Source of the DNA: Clostridium beijerinckii
Lineage (GTDB): Bacteria > Bacillota > Clostridia > Clostridiales > Clostridiaceae
Length of the DNA stretch: 64,000 bases
Assembly: GCF_018223745.1 (NCBI RefSeq)
Contig: NZ_CP073653.1
Span: 1,665,001-1,729,000, forward strand
Direction of reading: 5' to 3'
Part shown: in pieces, positions 26,449-34,399 of the stretch
Layout of the letters: every line of letters begins with the position of its first letter
Numbering within the stretch: position 1 is the first letter of the stretch
Notes under the pieces: model-generated
Database searches by the model: none
What the model was told of the DNA's origin: nothing
Seen by the model: only the letters and a program-made list of their open reading frames with translations
Position numbers and translations under genes: made by a program

Positions 26449-26545
26449 AGTTGTACGGTTGGGCAAATTTTATAATTTGCTTTCAAGCAATTTTAGTTTC
26501 TGGGGTGGGAAACTCTTTTTGAGTATTCCCACCTCTTTTTTGTAT
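26449..26545 (+). promoter_or_regulatory. Candidate cation riboswitch in the nhaA leader
   Basis: The leader can fold as GGGCAAAT/ATTTGCT and AGTTTC/GAAACT, but the 3' side of the second stem shares bases with a strong terminator at 26504-26541 (GGTGGGAA with TTCCCACC, then CTTTTTT). Mutually exclusive stems of this kind are the mark of a transcriptional riboswitch. Its position before a Na+/H+ antiporter suggests the Na+-I (DUF1646) or Li+ (nhaA-I) class; which one is inference. Confidence 0.65.
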
Positions 26546-26637
26546 AGAGTTTTAATAAATCAATGGTTAAATAAGAAATTAATATCTTATTTTTGCTGAT
26601 TTTTGGGAATAAATAATTATGTGAAGGAGAGTAAAGT

Positions 26638-27834
26638 ATGAAAAACAAAATTAAAATTAAAAATCCATTCTTGCAATTCTTTAAGAATGAGTCTTCGAGT
26701 GGGATAGTGCTGCTGTTTTGTGCAATTATTGCAATAATAATTGCAAATTCAAATTTTTCTAGTATGTATAATAATATAATTCATACTTATATAACTATTG
26801 GGTATAAGGATTTTTCTTTATCTATGTCAATTTTGCATTGGATTAATGATGGGTTGATGGCTATATTTTTTTTGGTAGTTGGAATGGAGATAAAAAGAGA
26901 AATAGTATTTGGAGAACTCAAGTCTTTTAAAAAAACTATACTGCCTGTATCAGCAGCTATAGGTGGGATGGTCGTACCAGCTATAATTTATGCGCTATTC
27001 AATTTCAACCAACCAACTATAATAGGATGGGGAATTCCAATGGCTACAGATATCGCGTTTGCATTAGGAATACTTTCTTTGGTTGGTAAAAAGGCACCAA
27101 AAGGAATAATAATCTTTCTTACAGCATTAGCTATAGTTGATGATTTGGGAGCTATTATAGTAATTGCTATATTTTATACAAGTGAAATTTCATGGATTGC
27201 ATTAATCATAGGTTTGATTATTTTTTTAGCGATAATGTTGGCTAATAAACTCAATATTAAGAATAAATGGTTATATATTATTTTTGGAATTATATTATGG
27301 ATTTGTTTCTTAAAATCTGGAGTACACGCGACAATTGCTGGAGTATTACTTGGAATGGGATTACCTATCGGAAAAAATATGGAGGAATTTAGAACATCAA
27401 TTTTATATAGATTTGAGCATGTCCTAACGCCATTATCTTCATTTATAATTATGCCAATATTTGCATTAGCGAATTCAGGCATAACTATAGATATTAATAG
27501 TTTATCAGCAGCAATAATGAATCCAGTCAGTCTAGGTATAATTTTTGGATTATTTATAGGAAAACAAATTGGTATTTTTGGGGCTTCGTATATTTTAGTG
27601 AAATTAAAAATTGCAAAATTGCCATCTAAAGTAACTAAGAGGCATTTATATGGAGCAAGTGTACTTGGCGGAATTGGATTTACTATGTCACTTTTTGTTT
27701 CATCCTTGTCATTTACAGAGGAAAGTGCTTTATCTATGGCTAAAATAAGTATTATAATAGCCTCTATTTTATCTGCTGCATTTGGAGCTGTAATATTTAA
27801 AATAATAAAATTTAAAAGTGAAGAGCAAGTGTAA
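26638..27834 (+). CDS. nhaA: Na+/H+ antiporter NhaA
   Basis: A 398-residue polytopic antiporter with 11-12 membrane segments. Family hallmarks are FFLVVGMEIKREI, MATDIAFALGIL and ALAIVDDLGAI, the last holding the paired aspartates that bind Na+ in E. coli NhaA. It exports Na+ or Li+ in exchange for protons. GAAGGAGAG precedes the ATG. A riboswitch-like leader with a terminator lies about 100 bp upstream, consistent with ion-dependent control. Confidence 0.96.
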   Translation: MKNKIKIKNPFLQFFKNESSSGIVLLFCAIIAIIIANSNFSSMYNNIIHTYITIGYKDFSLSMSILHWINDGLMAIFFLVVGMEIKREIVFGELKSFKKTILPVSAAIGGMVVPAIIYALFNFNQPTIIGWGIPMATDIAFALGILSLVGKKAPKGIIIFLTALAIVDDLGAIIVIAIFYTSEISWIALIIGLIIFLAIMLANKLNIKNKWLYIIFGIILWICFLKSGVHATIAGVLLGMGLPIGKNMEEFRTSILYRFEHVLTPLSSFIIMPIFALANSGITIDINSLSAAIMNPVSLGIIFGLFIGKQIGIFGASYILVKLKIAKLPSKVTKRHLYGASVLGGIGFTMSLFVSSLSFTEESALSMAKISIIIASILSAAFGAVIFKIIKFKSEEQV

Positions 27835-28018
27835 TATAAATTTCATGAAAAATTAGAACTTATTTTTCTAAAAATAAAGGCAAAGGAAGAATAGTTAAAG
27901 TTTTGTAATACAAGCCATCTGTGCTAGTTTTGTTAAGATTTTTATAGGTTATATTTTGTGATAGTGGTTAAGATATTACTGCCAAACAAAATCAAAAATT
28001 TAAGGGAGGTAGATTTAT

Positions 28019-28225
28019 ATGGCTTCAAAAAATAGTGGAACAAACAGAACATTAGTACCAGAAGCAAAACAAGGATTAAACAGATTAAAAACAGAGGTTG
28101 CTTCAGAAGTTGGATTAAGCAATTATGAAAGCATGGATAAAGGAAACCTTTCTTCAAGACAAAACGGTAGCGTTGGTGGAGAAATGGTAAAAAGAATGAT
28201 AGAAAGCTATGAACAAGGACTATAG
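28019..28225 (+). CDS. Small acid-soluble spore protein, alpha/beta type
   Basis: A 68-residue SASP with the GPR protease site LKTEVASEVGLSNYE and the C-terminal DNA-binding region GNLSSRQNGSVGGEMVKRMIESYEQ. It coats and protects DNA in the forespore and is degraded in germination. GGGAGG precedes the ATG. It should be under sigma-G, but I could not find a confident sigma-G promoter. Confidence 0.97.
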   Translation: MASKNSGTNRTLVPEAKQGLNRLKTEVASEVGLSNYESMDKGNLSSRQNGSVGGEMVKRMIESYEQGL

Positions 28226-28237
28226 AAGATAAATAAA

Positions 28238-28278
28238 AGCAGATGTACTGAGTTTATTCTCAGTACATCTGTTATTTA
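28238..28278 (+). terminator. Terminator of the SASP gene
   Basis: CAGATGTACTGAG and CTCAGTACATCTG pair perfectly around a 6-nt loop and end in TTATTT. Confidence 0.88.
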
Positions 28279-28361
28279 GATTACATACATTCAAAGTAAA
28301 AAGTAAAATTTTACTTTAGCAACGAGTTCCTTTATTAATGATAAATTTAACTTTTAATAAT

Positions 28362-28469
28362 TATATATATTGCAAAAATAATTCGTCATCATAATTCTAA
28401 AGATATTATAAGAATCTTAGCAGTAATTGTGAATTTTGAAATGAGCATTGTAAATTGCGATATATATGA
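28362..28469 (+). repeat. MITE-like dispersed repeat, copy 3
   Basis: The same orientation as copy 1, with the left end TATATATATTGCAAAAATAA and the right end TTGCGATATATATGAG. The right end differs from copy 1 by single substitutions. Confidence 0.72.
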
Positions 28470-28502
28470 GTATATAATTTTATATAACTTCGGCATAGTA
28501 TG

Positions 28503-28534
28503 TAAACAATAAGTATTGAGCTTATTGTTTTTTT
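28503..28534 (+). terminator. Terminator-like hairpin without a gene
   Basis: AAACAATAAG and CTTATTGTTT pair around a 7-nt loop and run into TTTTTTATT. The SASP gene has its own terminator, so this one may end a small RNA. A dispersed repeat begins in its T-run. Confidence 0.65.
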
Positions 28535-28717
28535 ATTCTTTAGGAATTTATATTCCAGTGAAATCTGTGGATGACTTAAAAAGGTTGATTAAATAGTTTG
28601 GGTATTTTAAAAAGAATAAAAAAGAAAATATATTCGCCTGCCAGATTTTTCTCACATGCGTTCGAAAAGGCAGATGGGTAAAAAAATCTCCGGCTCCACA
28701 GTCGCCTGTGATTTTTT
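28532..28717 (+). repeat. Uninterrupted copy of the dispersed hairpin repeat
   Basis: It matches 8124-8144 plus 9405-9632 and shows the pre-insertion state of the IS target, with one GGAATTTAT. It contains the foldback AGATTTTTCTCACATGC ... GGTAAAAAAATCT and the stretch CCGGCTCCACAGTCGCCTG. Confidence 0.75.
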
Positions 28718-28749
28718 ATTGGAAAGGCTGAAAATTATTCTCATTTCTA

Positions 28750-28806
28750 TTGACAGAATAAAGTAATGTCGAATATAATAAACATATGAACAGATATTCA
28801 TATGTT
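28750..28806 (+). promoter_or_regulatory. Promoter and ArsR-family operator of the metal-efflux operon
   Basis: TTGACA (28750-28755) and TATAAT (28774-28779) form a strong promoter. Directly after it a perfect 10-bp inverted repeat, AACATATGAA and TTCATATGTT, with a 6-bp spacer (28781-28806) covers the start site. This is the layout of SmtB/ArsR/CadC operators; repressor release by metal would open the promoter. Confidence 0.85.
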
Positions 28807-28826
28807 CAAACGAAGAGGTGAAGAGT

Positions 28827-29192
28827 ATGGAAAATAATAATATTGAAGTTTGTAACTGCACTATAATTCATGAAGATATAATTAATAAGGTTAAGGAATC
28901 TATACCAGAGGAAGAAACACTTTATGATTTAGCAGATTTATTTAAAGTGCTTGGGGATTCAACAAGAATAAAAGTATTATGTGCATTATTTGAGGCTGAA
29001 ATGTGTGTCTGTGATATAGCAGCATTGCTTGGCATGACTCAATCTGCTATTTCACATCAATTAAGAGTTTTAAAACAAGCAAGATTAGTGAAATATAAAA
29101 GAAATGGTAAGGTAGTCTACTATTCACTAGATGATGAACATGTTAAAAGTATTTTTGATCAAGGGTTGATTCATATATCTGAGAAAAAATAA
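28827..29192 (+). CDS. ArsR/SmtB-family metal-responsive repressor (CadC-like)
   Basis: A 121-residue winged-helix repressor. Metal ligands are suggested by the N-terminal CNC (EVCNCTII) and by CVCD in the recognition region (AEMCVCDIAALLGMTQSAISHQLRVLKQARLV), as in CadC sensors of Cd, Pb or Zn. The ATG at 28827 has GAGGTGA before it; a GTG three codons upstream is the alternative. It lies 22 bp before the P-type ATPase gene and should repress both from the adjacent operator. Confidence 0.93.
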   Translation: MENNNIEVCNCTIIHEDIINKVKESIPEEETLYDLADLFKVLGDSTRIKVLCALFEAEMCVCDIAALLGMTQSAISHQLRVLKQARLVKYKRNGKVVYYSLDDEHVKSIFDQGLIHISEKK

Positions 29193-29214
29193 GTTTTAGA
29201 TTGGGGGAAACATT

Positions 29215-31644
29215 ATGGCAAGCAATATAAAAATAGCTAGTGGTCCTGTTAACGCAAAATTATCAAAGAAAGATAGTATAAAGAAAGTAAAGAAAGAATT
29301 TATCTTAGAAGGACTTGGATGTGCCAATTGTGCAGCTAAAATAGAACAAAAAATAAATGAATTAGATGGAGTTAATTTTGCCAATGTAAATTTTCTTACT
29401 AAAACTTTAATATTAGAAACAAATGAAGTTAATAAATTAGAAGAGCTGATAGGAGCAGTAACTAACATTGTAACTAATATTGAATCTCATGTTAAAGTTG
29501 TAGAAAAGGTAACAGAAAAAATTTTGAAAAAAGAAATTTTACTTGAAGGATTATGCTGTGGTAACTGTGCTGCAAAAATCGAAAGGGAATCAAATAATAT
29601 AGATGGTGTGAAATCTGCACTAGTGGACTTTATATCAACAAAGCTTATTATAGAGATGGAAGACCCAGCAAAAGAAAATGCCATTATTGATAATGTTAAA
29701 CGAATTGTCAAAAGAATAGAACCAGATGTTAATGTTGTTGAAATTGATGGAATAGATAGAAGAGCTATGAGCAAGAATGAAAAAGTTGAAGAGGATAATG
29801 ATAAGTTGGAAATTATAAGATTAGCTATTGGTGCTATAATTTTTGGAGCCGCTACTATTTTTAAATTTTCAAATTATATAGAATTATTATTATATCTAAT
29901 AAGCTATATTCTTATAGGTGGAGAAGTGGTCTTAAGAGCTCTAAAAAATATAGCTAAAGGTCAGGTATTTGATGAGAATTTCTTGATGACTATAGCAACT
30001 ATTGGTGCTTTTGCAATAGGCGAATATCCAGAAGGAGTTGCAGTTATGCTTTTCTACCAAATAGGAGAAATGTTTCAAGATATGGCTGTTAATCGCTCTA
30101 GAAAATCCATCACATCACTTATGGATATAAGACCGGATTTTGCTAATTTAAAAATAAATAATGATTTCAAAAAAGTAGATCCAGAAGAAGTTAAGGTTGG
30201 AGATATTATATTAGTTAAACCAGGCGAAAAAGTGCCATTAGATGGTGAAATAATTGAAGGAAACTCTATGGTTGATACTGCTGCATTGACAGGTGAGTCT
30301 GTTCCTAGAGAAGTAGGGGTAGGAGACAGTATTTTAAGTGGAGTAATTAATAAAAATGGACTTTTAACAATAAAGGTAGAAAAAGAATTTGGAGATTCTA
30401 CTGTTGCTAAGATACTGGATTTAGTTCAAAATGCAAGTGGAAAAAAGGCTCCGACAGAAAATTTTATAACAAAGTTTGCTAGATATTATACTCCTGCTGT
30501 TGTTTTTGCAGCTTTAGCACTAGCTGTAATACCACCAATTGTTATTGAGGGAGCAACATTCTCACAGTGGATTTATAGAGCATTAGCATTCTTAGTTGTA
30601 TCTTGTCCATGTGCATTAGTTGTATCTATACCTCTAGGATTTTTTGGAGGAATAGGTGGAGCATCAAAAAATGGGATACTCGTTAAAGGTGGGAATTACC
30701 TTGAAGCATTAAATAATGTTGAAACAGTTGTGTTTGATAAAACAGGAACTCTTACAAAAGGAATATTTAAAGTGACAGAAATAAGGCCAGAAAATAATAT
30801 TTCAAAAGATGAACTCATAGCTTGTGCGGCTTATGCAGAAAATTACTCAAATCATCCAATAGCAACTTCTATATTAAGAGCTTATGATAAAGAGATAATT
30901 ACAGATAAGATAACAGGTTATGAAGAAATATCAGGGCACGGCGTAAAAGTTGTTCTAGATGGAAAAGAGGTATTTGCTGGAAACTACAAGTTAATGGATA
31001 AGGAGAATATATCTTATAACAAAGTAGATGAAATAGGAACTGTAGTCCATATTGCTATAGAAAAGAAATATGCAGGTTATATTGTTATTTCAGATGAAGT
31101 AAAAGAAGATTCATTAAAGGCTATAAAAGCTTTAAAAGAAATAGGCATTAAGAAGACAGTAATGCTTACAGGTGATAATAAAACTGTTGGAAGTAAAATT
31201 GCTAAAGAATTAGGTTTGGATGAAGTTCATGCTGAACTATTACCAGATCAAAAAGTAGAAGAGCTAGAGCTATTGTTTAAGGAAAAATCACCTAGAGGCA
31301 AGATAGTATTTGTTGGAGATGGAATAAATGATGCGCCAGTTCTAGCGAGGGCTGATATAGGTATAGCAATGGGCGGTGTTGGCTCAGATGCAGCAATTGA
31401 AGCTGCTGATGTAGTTATAATGACAGATGAACCATCAAAAATAGCTTCGGCTATAAAGATTGCAAAGAAGACTAGAACTATAGTAATGCAAAATATAGTT
31501 TTCGCATTAGGTATTAAATTGATAATATTGGCGCTTGTAGCTGTAGGTATGGGCACTATGTGGGAAGCGGTATTTGGTGATGTTGGAGTTGCATTGCTTG
31601 CAGTCTTAAATGCTATGAGAGCTATGAAAGTAGATAATATATAG
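29215..31644 (+). CDS. cadA: Heavy-metal P1B-type ATPase (Cd/Zn/Pb efflux, CadA-like)
   Basis: An 809-residue metal-exporting ATPase. Two N-terminal HMA domains occur at about residues 23-85 (GCANCAAK) and 103-165 (CCGNCAAK). The membrane CPC motif is at 464-466, the phosphorylated Asp508 lies in FDKTGTLT, TGES near 360, and GDGINDAPVLARADIGIAMG near 700. CPC plus paired HMA domains and an ArsR partner fit Cd/Zn/Pb rather than copper transport. It is co-transcribed with the upstream repressor. Confidence 0.93.
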   Translation: MASNIKIASGPVNAKLSKKDSIKKVKKEFILEGLGCANCAAKIEQKINELDGVNFANVNFLTKTLILETNEVNKLEELIGAVTNIVTNIESHVKVVEKVTEKILKKEILLEGLCCGNCAAKIERESNNIDGVKSALVDFISTKLIIEMEDPAKENAIIDNVKRIVKRIEPDVNVVEIDGIDRRAMSKNEKVEEDNDKLEIIRLAIGAIIFGAATIFKFSNYIELLLYLISYILIGGEVVLRALKNIAKGQVFDENFLMTIATIGAFAIGEYPEGVAVMLFYQIGEMFQDMAVNRSRKSITSLMDIRPDFANLKINNDFKKVDPEEVKVGDIILVKPGEKVPLDGEIIEGNSMVDTAALTGESVPREVGVGDSILSGVINKNGLLTIKVEKEFGDSTVAKILDLVQNASGKKAPTENFITKFARYYTPAVVFAALALAVIPPIVIEGATFSQWIYRALAFLVVSCPCALVVSIPLGFFGGIGGASKNGILVKGGNYLEALNNVETVVFDKTGTLTKGIFKVTEIRPENNISKDELIACAAYAENYSNHPIATSILRAYDKEIITDKITGYEEISGHGVKVVLDGKEVFAGNYKLMDKENISYNKVDEIGTVVHIAIEKKYAGYIVISDEVKEDSLKAIKALKEIGIKKTVMLTGDNKTVGSKIAKELGLDEVHAELLPDQKVEELELLFKEKSPRGKIVFVGDGINDAPVLARADIGIAMGGVGSDAAIEAADVVIMTDEPSKIASAIKIAKKTRTIVMQNIVFALGIKLIILALVAVGMGTMWEAVFGDVGVALLAVLNAMRAMKVDNI

Positions 31645-31654
31645 TTATAGATTG

Positions 31655-31688
31655 GTGTAGTCATAATATTGCTATGACTACACTTTTT
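31655..31688 (+). terminator. Terminator of the metal-efflux operon
   Basis: GTGTAGTCATA and TATGACTACAC pair perfectly around a 7-nt loop, followed by TTTTT. Confidence 0.88.
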
Positions 31689-31708
31689 AAATGCAAATTT
31701 TTTTCTTA

Positions 31709-31750
31709 TGTGACTAAGTCACACAAATTTATTAAAAAAAAGAATATAAT
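31709..31750 (+). promoter_or_regulatory. CRP-like palindrome and promoter of the Crp/Fnr gene
   Basis: TGTGAC-TAA-GTCACA (31709-31723) is a perfect palindrome. It is centred about 41 bp upstream of the start predicted from TATAAT at 31745-31750, suggesting autoactivation by the encoded regulator. Confidence 0.65.
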
Positions 31751-31769
31751 ACAATAAAGGAGGGATGAA

Positions 31770-32462
31770 GTGAATAATAGAATTGAAATATCAAGTGGGA
31801 ATAGGTTGGAATATATAAAATCTCTATATAAGGTATATCCGGTGTTATATGAGATTAATAAAAAGAATAATGAAGTAATAAACGAACAAGCTAATTTTAA
31901 AACTTTATATGCTGATGAATATGTAGAAGCTACAGAGAAAGCGTGTAAAGGGATATTATTTGTTATAAAAGGTGTAATAAAAATACAAAAAATTAATAAG
32001 AATGGTGAAGAAACTAACCTTTATAATATAAGCCAAGGTGAATTTTGTCATGAAGCCTTAAGCTGCTTATCAGATTTGGAATCATTAAATATAACAGGTA
32101 AGGCAATTCAAGATTCTAAGGTATGCATAATTCCTTTTGAAGTGGTTAAAAAATATTTTATTAGTGATAATGACTTCTTATTATATATATATAAAGATTT
32201 GTATAATAAGTTTAATACTATCATAGGGAATAAAGAAGAAATTATTCATGAATCCCTTGAAACAAGGCTTATAAAATTGCTAATAAGCAAGAAAAGCAAA
32301 ATAATTTATGCGACTCATAGTGAATTGGCTTTTGAAATTGATTCAGTTCGTGAAGTTATAAGTAGAAAGCTAAAGAATTTAGAAAAGCTTGGGTATATAA
32401 ATTTAGAAAGAGGCAAAATAATCATACTTAAGGATTTAAATAAAATATTAAAAGACAATTAG
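31770..32462 (+). CDS. Crp/Fnr-family transcriptional regulator
   Basis: A 230-residue regulator with a cyclic-nucleotide-binding-like sensor domain (residues 30-140) and a C-terminal winged helix (THSELAFEIDSVREVISRKLKNLEKLGYI). The recognition helix REVISR combines the Glu and Ser-Arg of FNR with an Arg in the CRP position, compatible with GTGA or TTGA half-sites. The N-terminal FNR four-Cys iron-sulfur motif is absent. The start is GTG, preceded by AAGGAGGG. The following rhodanese and C_GCAxxG_C_C genes hint at a sulfur- or redox-related signal. Confidence 0.88.
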   Translation: MNNRIEISSGNRLEYIKSLYKVYPVLYEINKKNNEVINEQANFKTLYADEYVEATEKACKGILFVIKGVIKIQKINKNGEETNLYNISQGEFCHEALSCLSDLESLNITGKAIQDSKVCIIPFEVVKKYFISDNDFLLYIYKDLYNKFNTIIGNKEEIIHESLETRLIKLLISKKSKIIYATHSELAFEIDSVREVISRKLKNLEKLGYINLERGKIIILKDLNKILKDN

Positions 32463-32501
32463 AGATGAGAAATTAGGAAAGTATTTTAGGAGGAAGTTAT
32501 A

Positions 32502-32822
32502 GTGTTTGAATTTTTAAAAAAAGATGATGGAAGAGTTATTAATGTAAATGAAATTGATGATCTAATAGGAAAAGTTGAATTGATTGATATAAGAGAAGAA
32601 TATGAGTATAAAGGTGGAAGTATAAAAAGTGCCCAAAATATTCCTATGGGAGAGCTTTTAGATGAACCAGAGAAATACTTAAATAAAAGCAAAGAATACT
32701 ATATAATGTGCCAATCAGGGGGAAGAAGTGCAAGAACGTGCAACAATCTAAGAAATCAGGGTTTCAAGGTTATAAATGTTGCAGGAGGAATGGGCTCTTA
32801 TATAGGAAACAAAAGAAAATAA
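32502..32822 (+). CDS. Rhodanese-like sulfurtransferase
   Basis: A 106-residue single rhodanese domain with ELIDIREEYEYKGGSIKSAQNIPM and the active-site loop MCQSGGRSARTC, whose Cys near residue 69 would carry a persulfide. It lies 39 bp after the Crp/Fnr gene and likely shares its transcript. The start is GTG with AGGAGG upstream. Confidence 0.92.
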   Translation: MFEFLKKDDGRVINVNEIDDLIGKVELIDIREEYEYKGGSIKSAQNIPMGELLDEPEKYLNKSKEYYIMCQSGGRSARTCNNLRNQGFKVINVAGGMGSYIGNKRK

Positions 32823-32895
32823 AGTACATAATACTAAGTAGTATTATTATTATTTTATAAATAATAATTATTTTGCTAGATTGAGGGGATATAAC

Positions 32896-33255
32896 ATGAA
32901 GAAAGTTATTGAATTTCATAAAGAAGGATATAATTGTGCAGAATCTATACTTAAAGCATTTAATGAGGATACAGGATCTGAAATTCCAATTGCAATAGCA
33001 AGTCCTTTTGGAGGAGGCATGACTATTGGAAGTACATGCGGAGCAATCACTGGAACTTTAATGGCGATAGGTGCATTAAAAGGAAGGAATAGCAGTGAAG
33101 AAAAAAATAATTCAAGAGTATTAACTAGAGAAATTATAAATAAAGTTAAAGAGAAGTATGGTACTCTTGAGTGTATTGAGCTTAAGAAAAAAGGTATAAC
33201 TTGTGATGAAATCATAGAATATGCTTATAATATTTTGAATGAATATGCAAAATAG
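32896..33255 (+). CDS. C_GCAxxG_C_C family protein
   Basis: A 119-residue redox-type protein with the spaced cysteines of the C_GCAxxG_C_C family: YNCAES near residue 13, GSTCGAITGTLMAIG near 50, and LECIELKKKGITCDEII near 94-106. Members are often found near rhodaneses and sulfur or anaerobic redox genes and may bind a cofactor. The ATG at 32896 follows GAGGGG; an in-frame TTG five codons earlier is less likely. It is the last gene of the unit. Confidence 0.88.
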   Translation: MKKVIEFHKEGYNCAESILKAFNEDTGSEIPIAIASPFGGGMTIGSTCGAITGTLMAIGALKGRNSSEEKNNSRVLTREIINKVKEKYGTLECIELKKKGITCDEIIEYAYNILNEYAK

Positions 33256-33274
33256 CATGATAAAAGAGGGGATT

Positions 33275-33321
33275 AAAAAATATTGTTTATTTGCTTCATG
33301 CAAATAAATAATATTTTTTAC
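33275..33321. terminator. Bidirectional terminator between convergent genes
   Basis: AAAAAATATT-GTTTATTTGC pairs with GCAAATAAATAATATTTTTT. The symmetrical A and T tracts allow it to serve both the Crp operon and ablB. Confidence 0.85.
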
Positions 33322-33336
33322 TATAATAAAACTAAT

Positions 33337-34227
33337 TTAAAAGCTTGTACTATTTATGTTTTTTACCCAAAGGTTCATGTCTTCAAAGGTACCGCATATA
33401 TTACAATTGTTTACTAGTCTGCCAGCAAAATTATAATTATGCTTACTTAGAACAAAGTTAATGCTAGGATTTATTGATCTAGATAAACTATATAAACAGA
33501 GAAAACCCTTAGTTTTTAAGTCTGATTCTAAAGAATAAATAATGTTTGATAATATTCCTATGCCTCTATAAGATGGATGAGTAGCACAGTCAGTTATTTC
33601 AGCATTCAAATTTTCTTTATTCATATCCGCTGAAGCTATGCTGATTATTTTTCCGTTATATACGGCAACTTTGTATAGAACTTTATCATTCATTGTTTGT
33701 TTTAAATATTCTTCATCATAAATAGGTGATTGATAAGTTAAAAAAACGGTGGAAAACAAATCTATCATTTCTTTTATATCATTTTTATTTGCGTTTCGAA
33801 TAAGGTATCCTAAATTATTTTTTTGATGCGCATATGTGTTCCTAACATTCTGACATTCTTTTATTAATAGTTCTTTTCTTGCAAAATTGCTGCAAACTTT
33901 TCTATCGCTGTTAATAAAGTATGACATACAAAAAGCATCGTTACCTTTAAAATATCCATTGATCTTGCCTTCGGAATTGAATCCCGCATTAATAAAAGTT
34001 TCAAATGATTTAGTATCACAATTACAAATAATTTTACTTAAATGTTGTTTTGATGCAAAGTGAATTATTCTTTTCAAGTTTTGCATTGATATGGCATTAA
34101 AGTCAATTATTTTTATTCGCTTGTTAGGTAAATCTACTAATATTTTAGTCCGATCTATTTTTGCGTAAAAAGTATTATTTAATTCACATCTACTTGCTCT
34201 CATTAAATTGCTTTCTCCTTTTATCAT
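33337..34227 (-). CDS. ablB: Beta-lysine N-acetyltransferase (AblB-like GNAT)
   Basis: A 296-residue protein with a GNAT fold in its second half (residues 130-290: RNANKNDIKEMIDLF, AVYNGKIISIASADM, ATHPSYRGIGILSNII). The N-terminal half and FYAKIDRTKILVDLPNKRIKI match AblB, which acetylates beta-lysine to the osmolyte N-epsilon-acetyl-beta-lysine. AblB is usually next to AblA (lysine 2,3-aminomutase), which is not here. The ATG at 34227 overlaps AAAGGAGAAAGC; an ATG at 34203 is also possible. Control by the c-di-AMP riboswitch upstream fits an osmolyte gene. Confidence 0.85.
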   Translation of the reverse strand: MIKGESNLMRASRCELNNTFYAKIDRTKILVDLPNKRIKIIDFNAISMQNLKRIIHFASKQHLSKIICNCDTKSFETFINAGFNSEGKINGYFKGNDAFCMSYFINSDRKVCSNFARKELLIKECQNVRNTYAHQKNNLGYLIRNANKNDIKEMIDLFSTVFLTYQSPIYDEEYLKQTMNDKVLYKVAVYNGKIISIASADMNKENLNAEITDCATHPSYRGIGILSNIIYSLESDLKTKGFLCLYSLSRSINPSINFVLSKHNYNFAGRLVNNCNICGTFEDMNLWVKNINSTSF

Positions 34228-34315
34228 AATGTATTACTTGAAGTTAGGAAAAAGTTTCTTAACTATAAGATATTTTTCCAGCCTCAAAAGTTTGTCCTAA
34301 GTTTAAGTTTATAAT

Positions 34316-34360
34316 TATAAAAAAAATAATAAGCTATAGAGAAGTCTCTATAGCTTATAA
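34316..34360 (-). terminator. Expression-platform terminator of the c-di-AMP riboswitch
   Basis: On the minus strand ATAAGCTATAGAGA and TCTCTATAGCTTAT pair almost perfectly and are followed by a run of eight T. It lies between the aptamer and ablB, as in an OFF switch. Confidence 0.9.
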
Positions 34361-34399
34361 AGCAATAATATTTATAGGCATACATAAAAAATATCAAAG

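Noticed and set aside
27835-28018. Sigma-G promoter for the SASP gene
   Set aside because: GATATTA near 27972 could be a -10, but no matching -35 was found at a proper distance.
28652-28861. Minus-strand ORF over the repeat and ArsR start
   Set aside because: It covers the promoter and operator of the metal operon and has no family resemblance.
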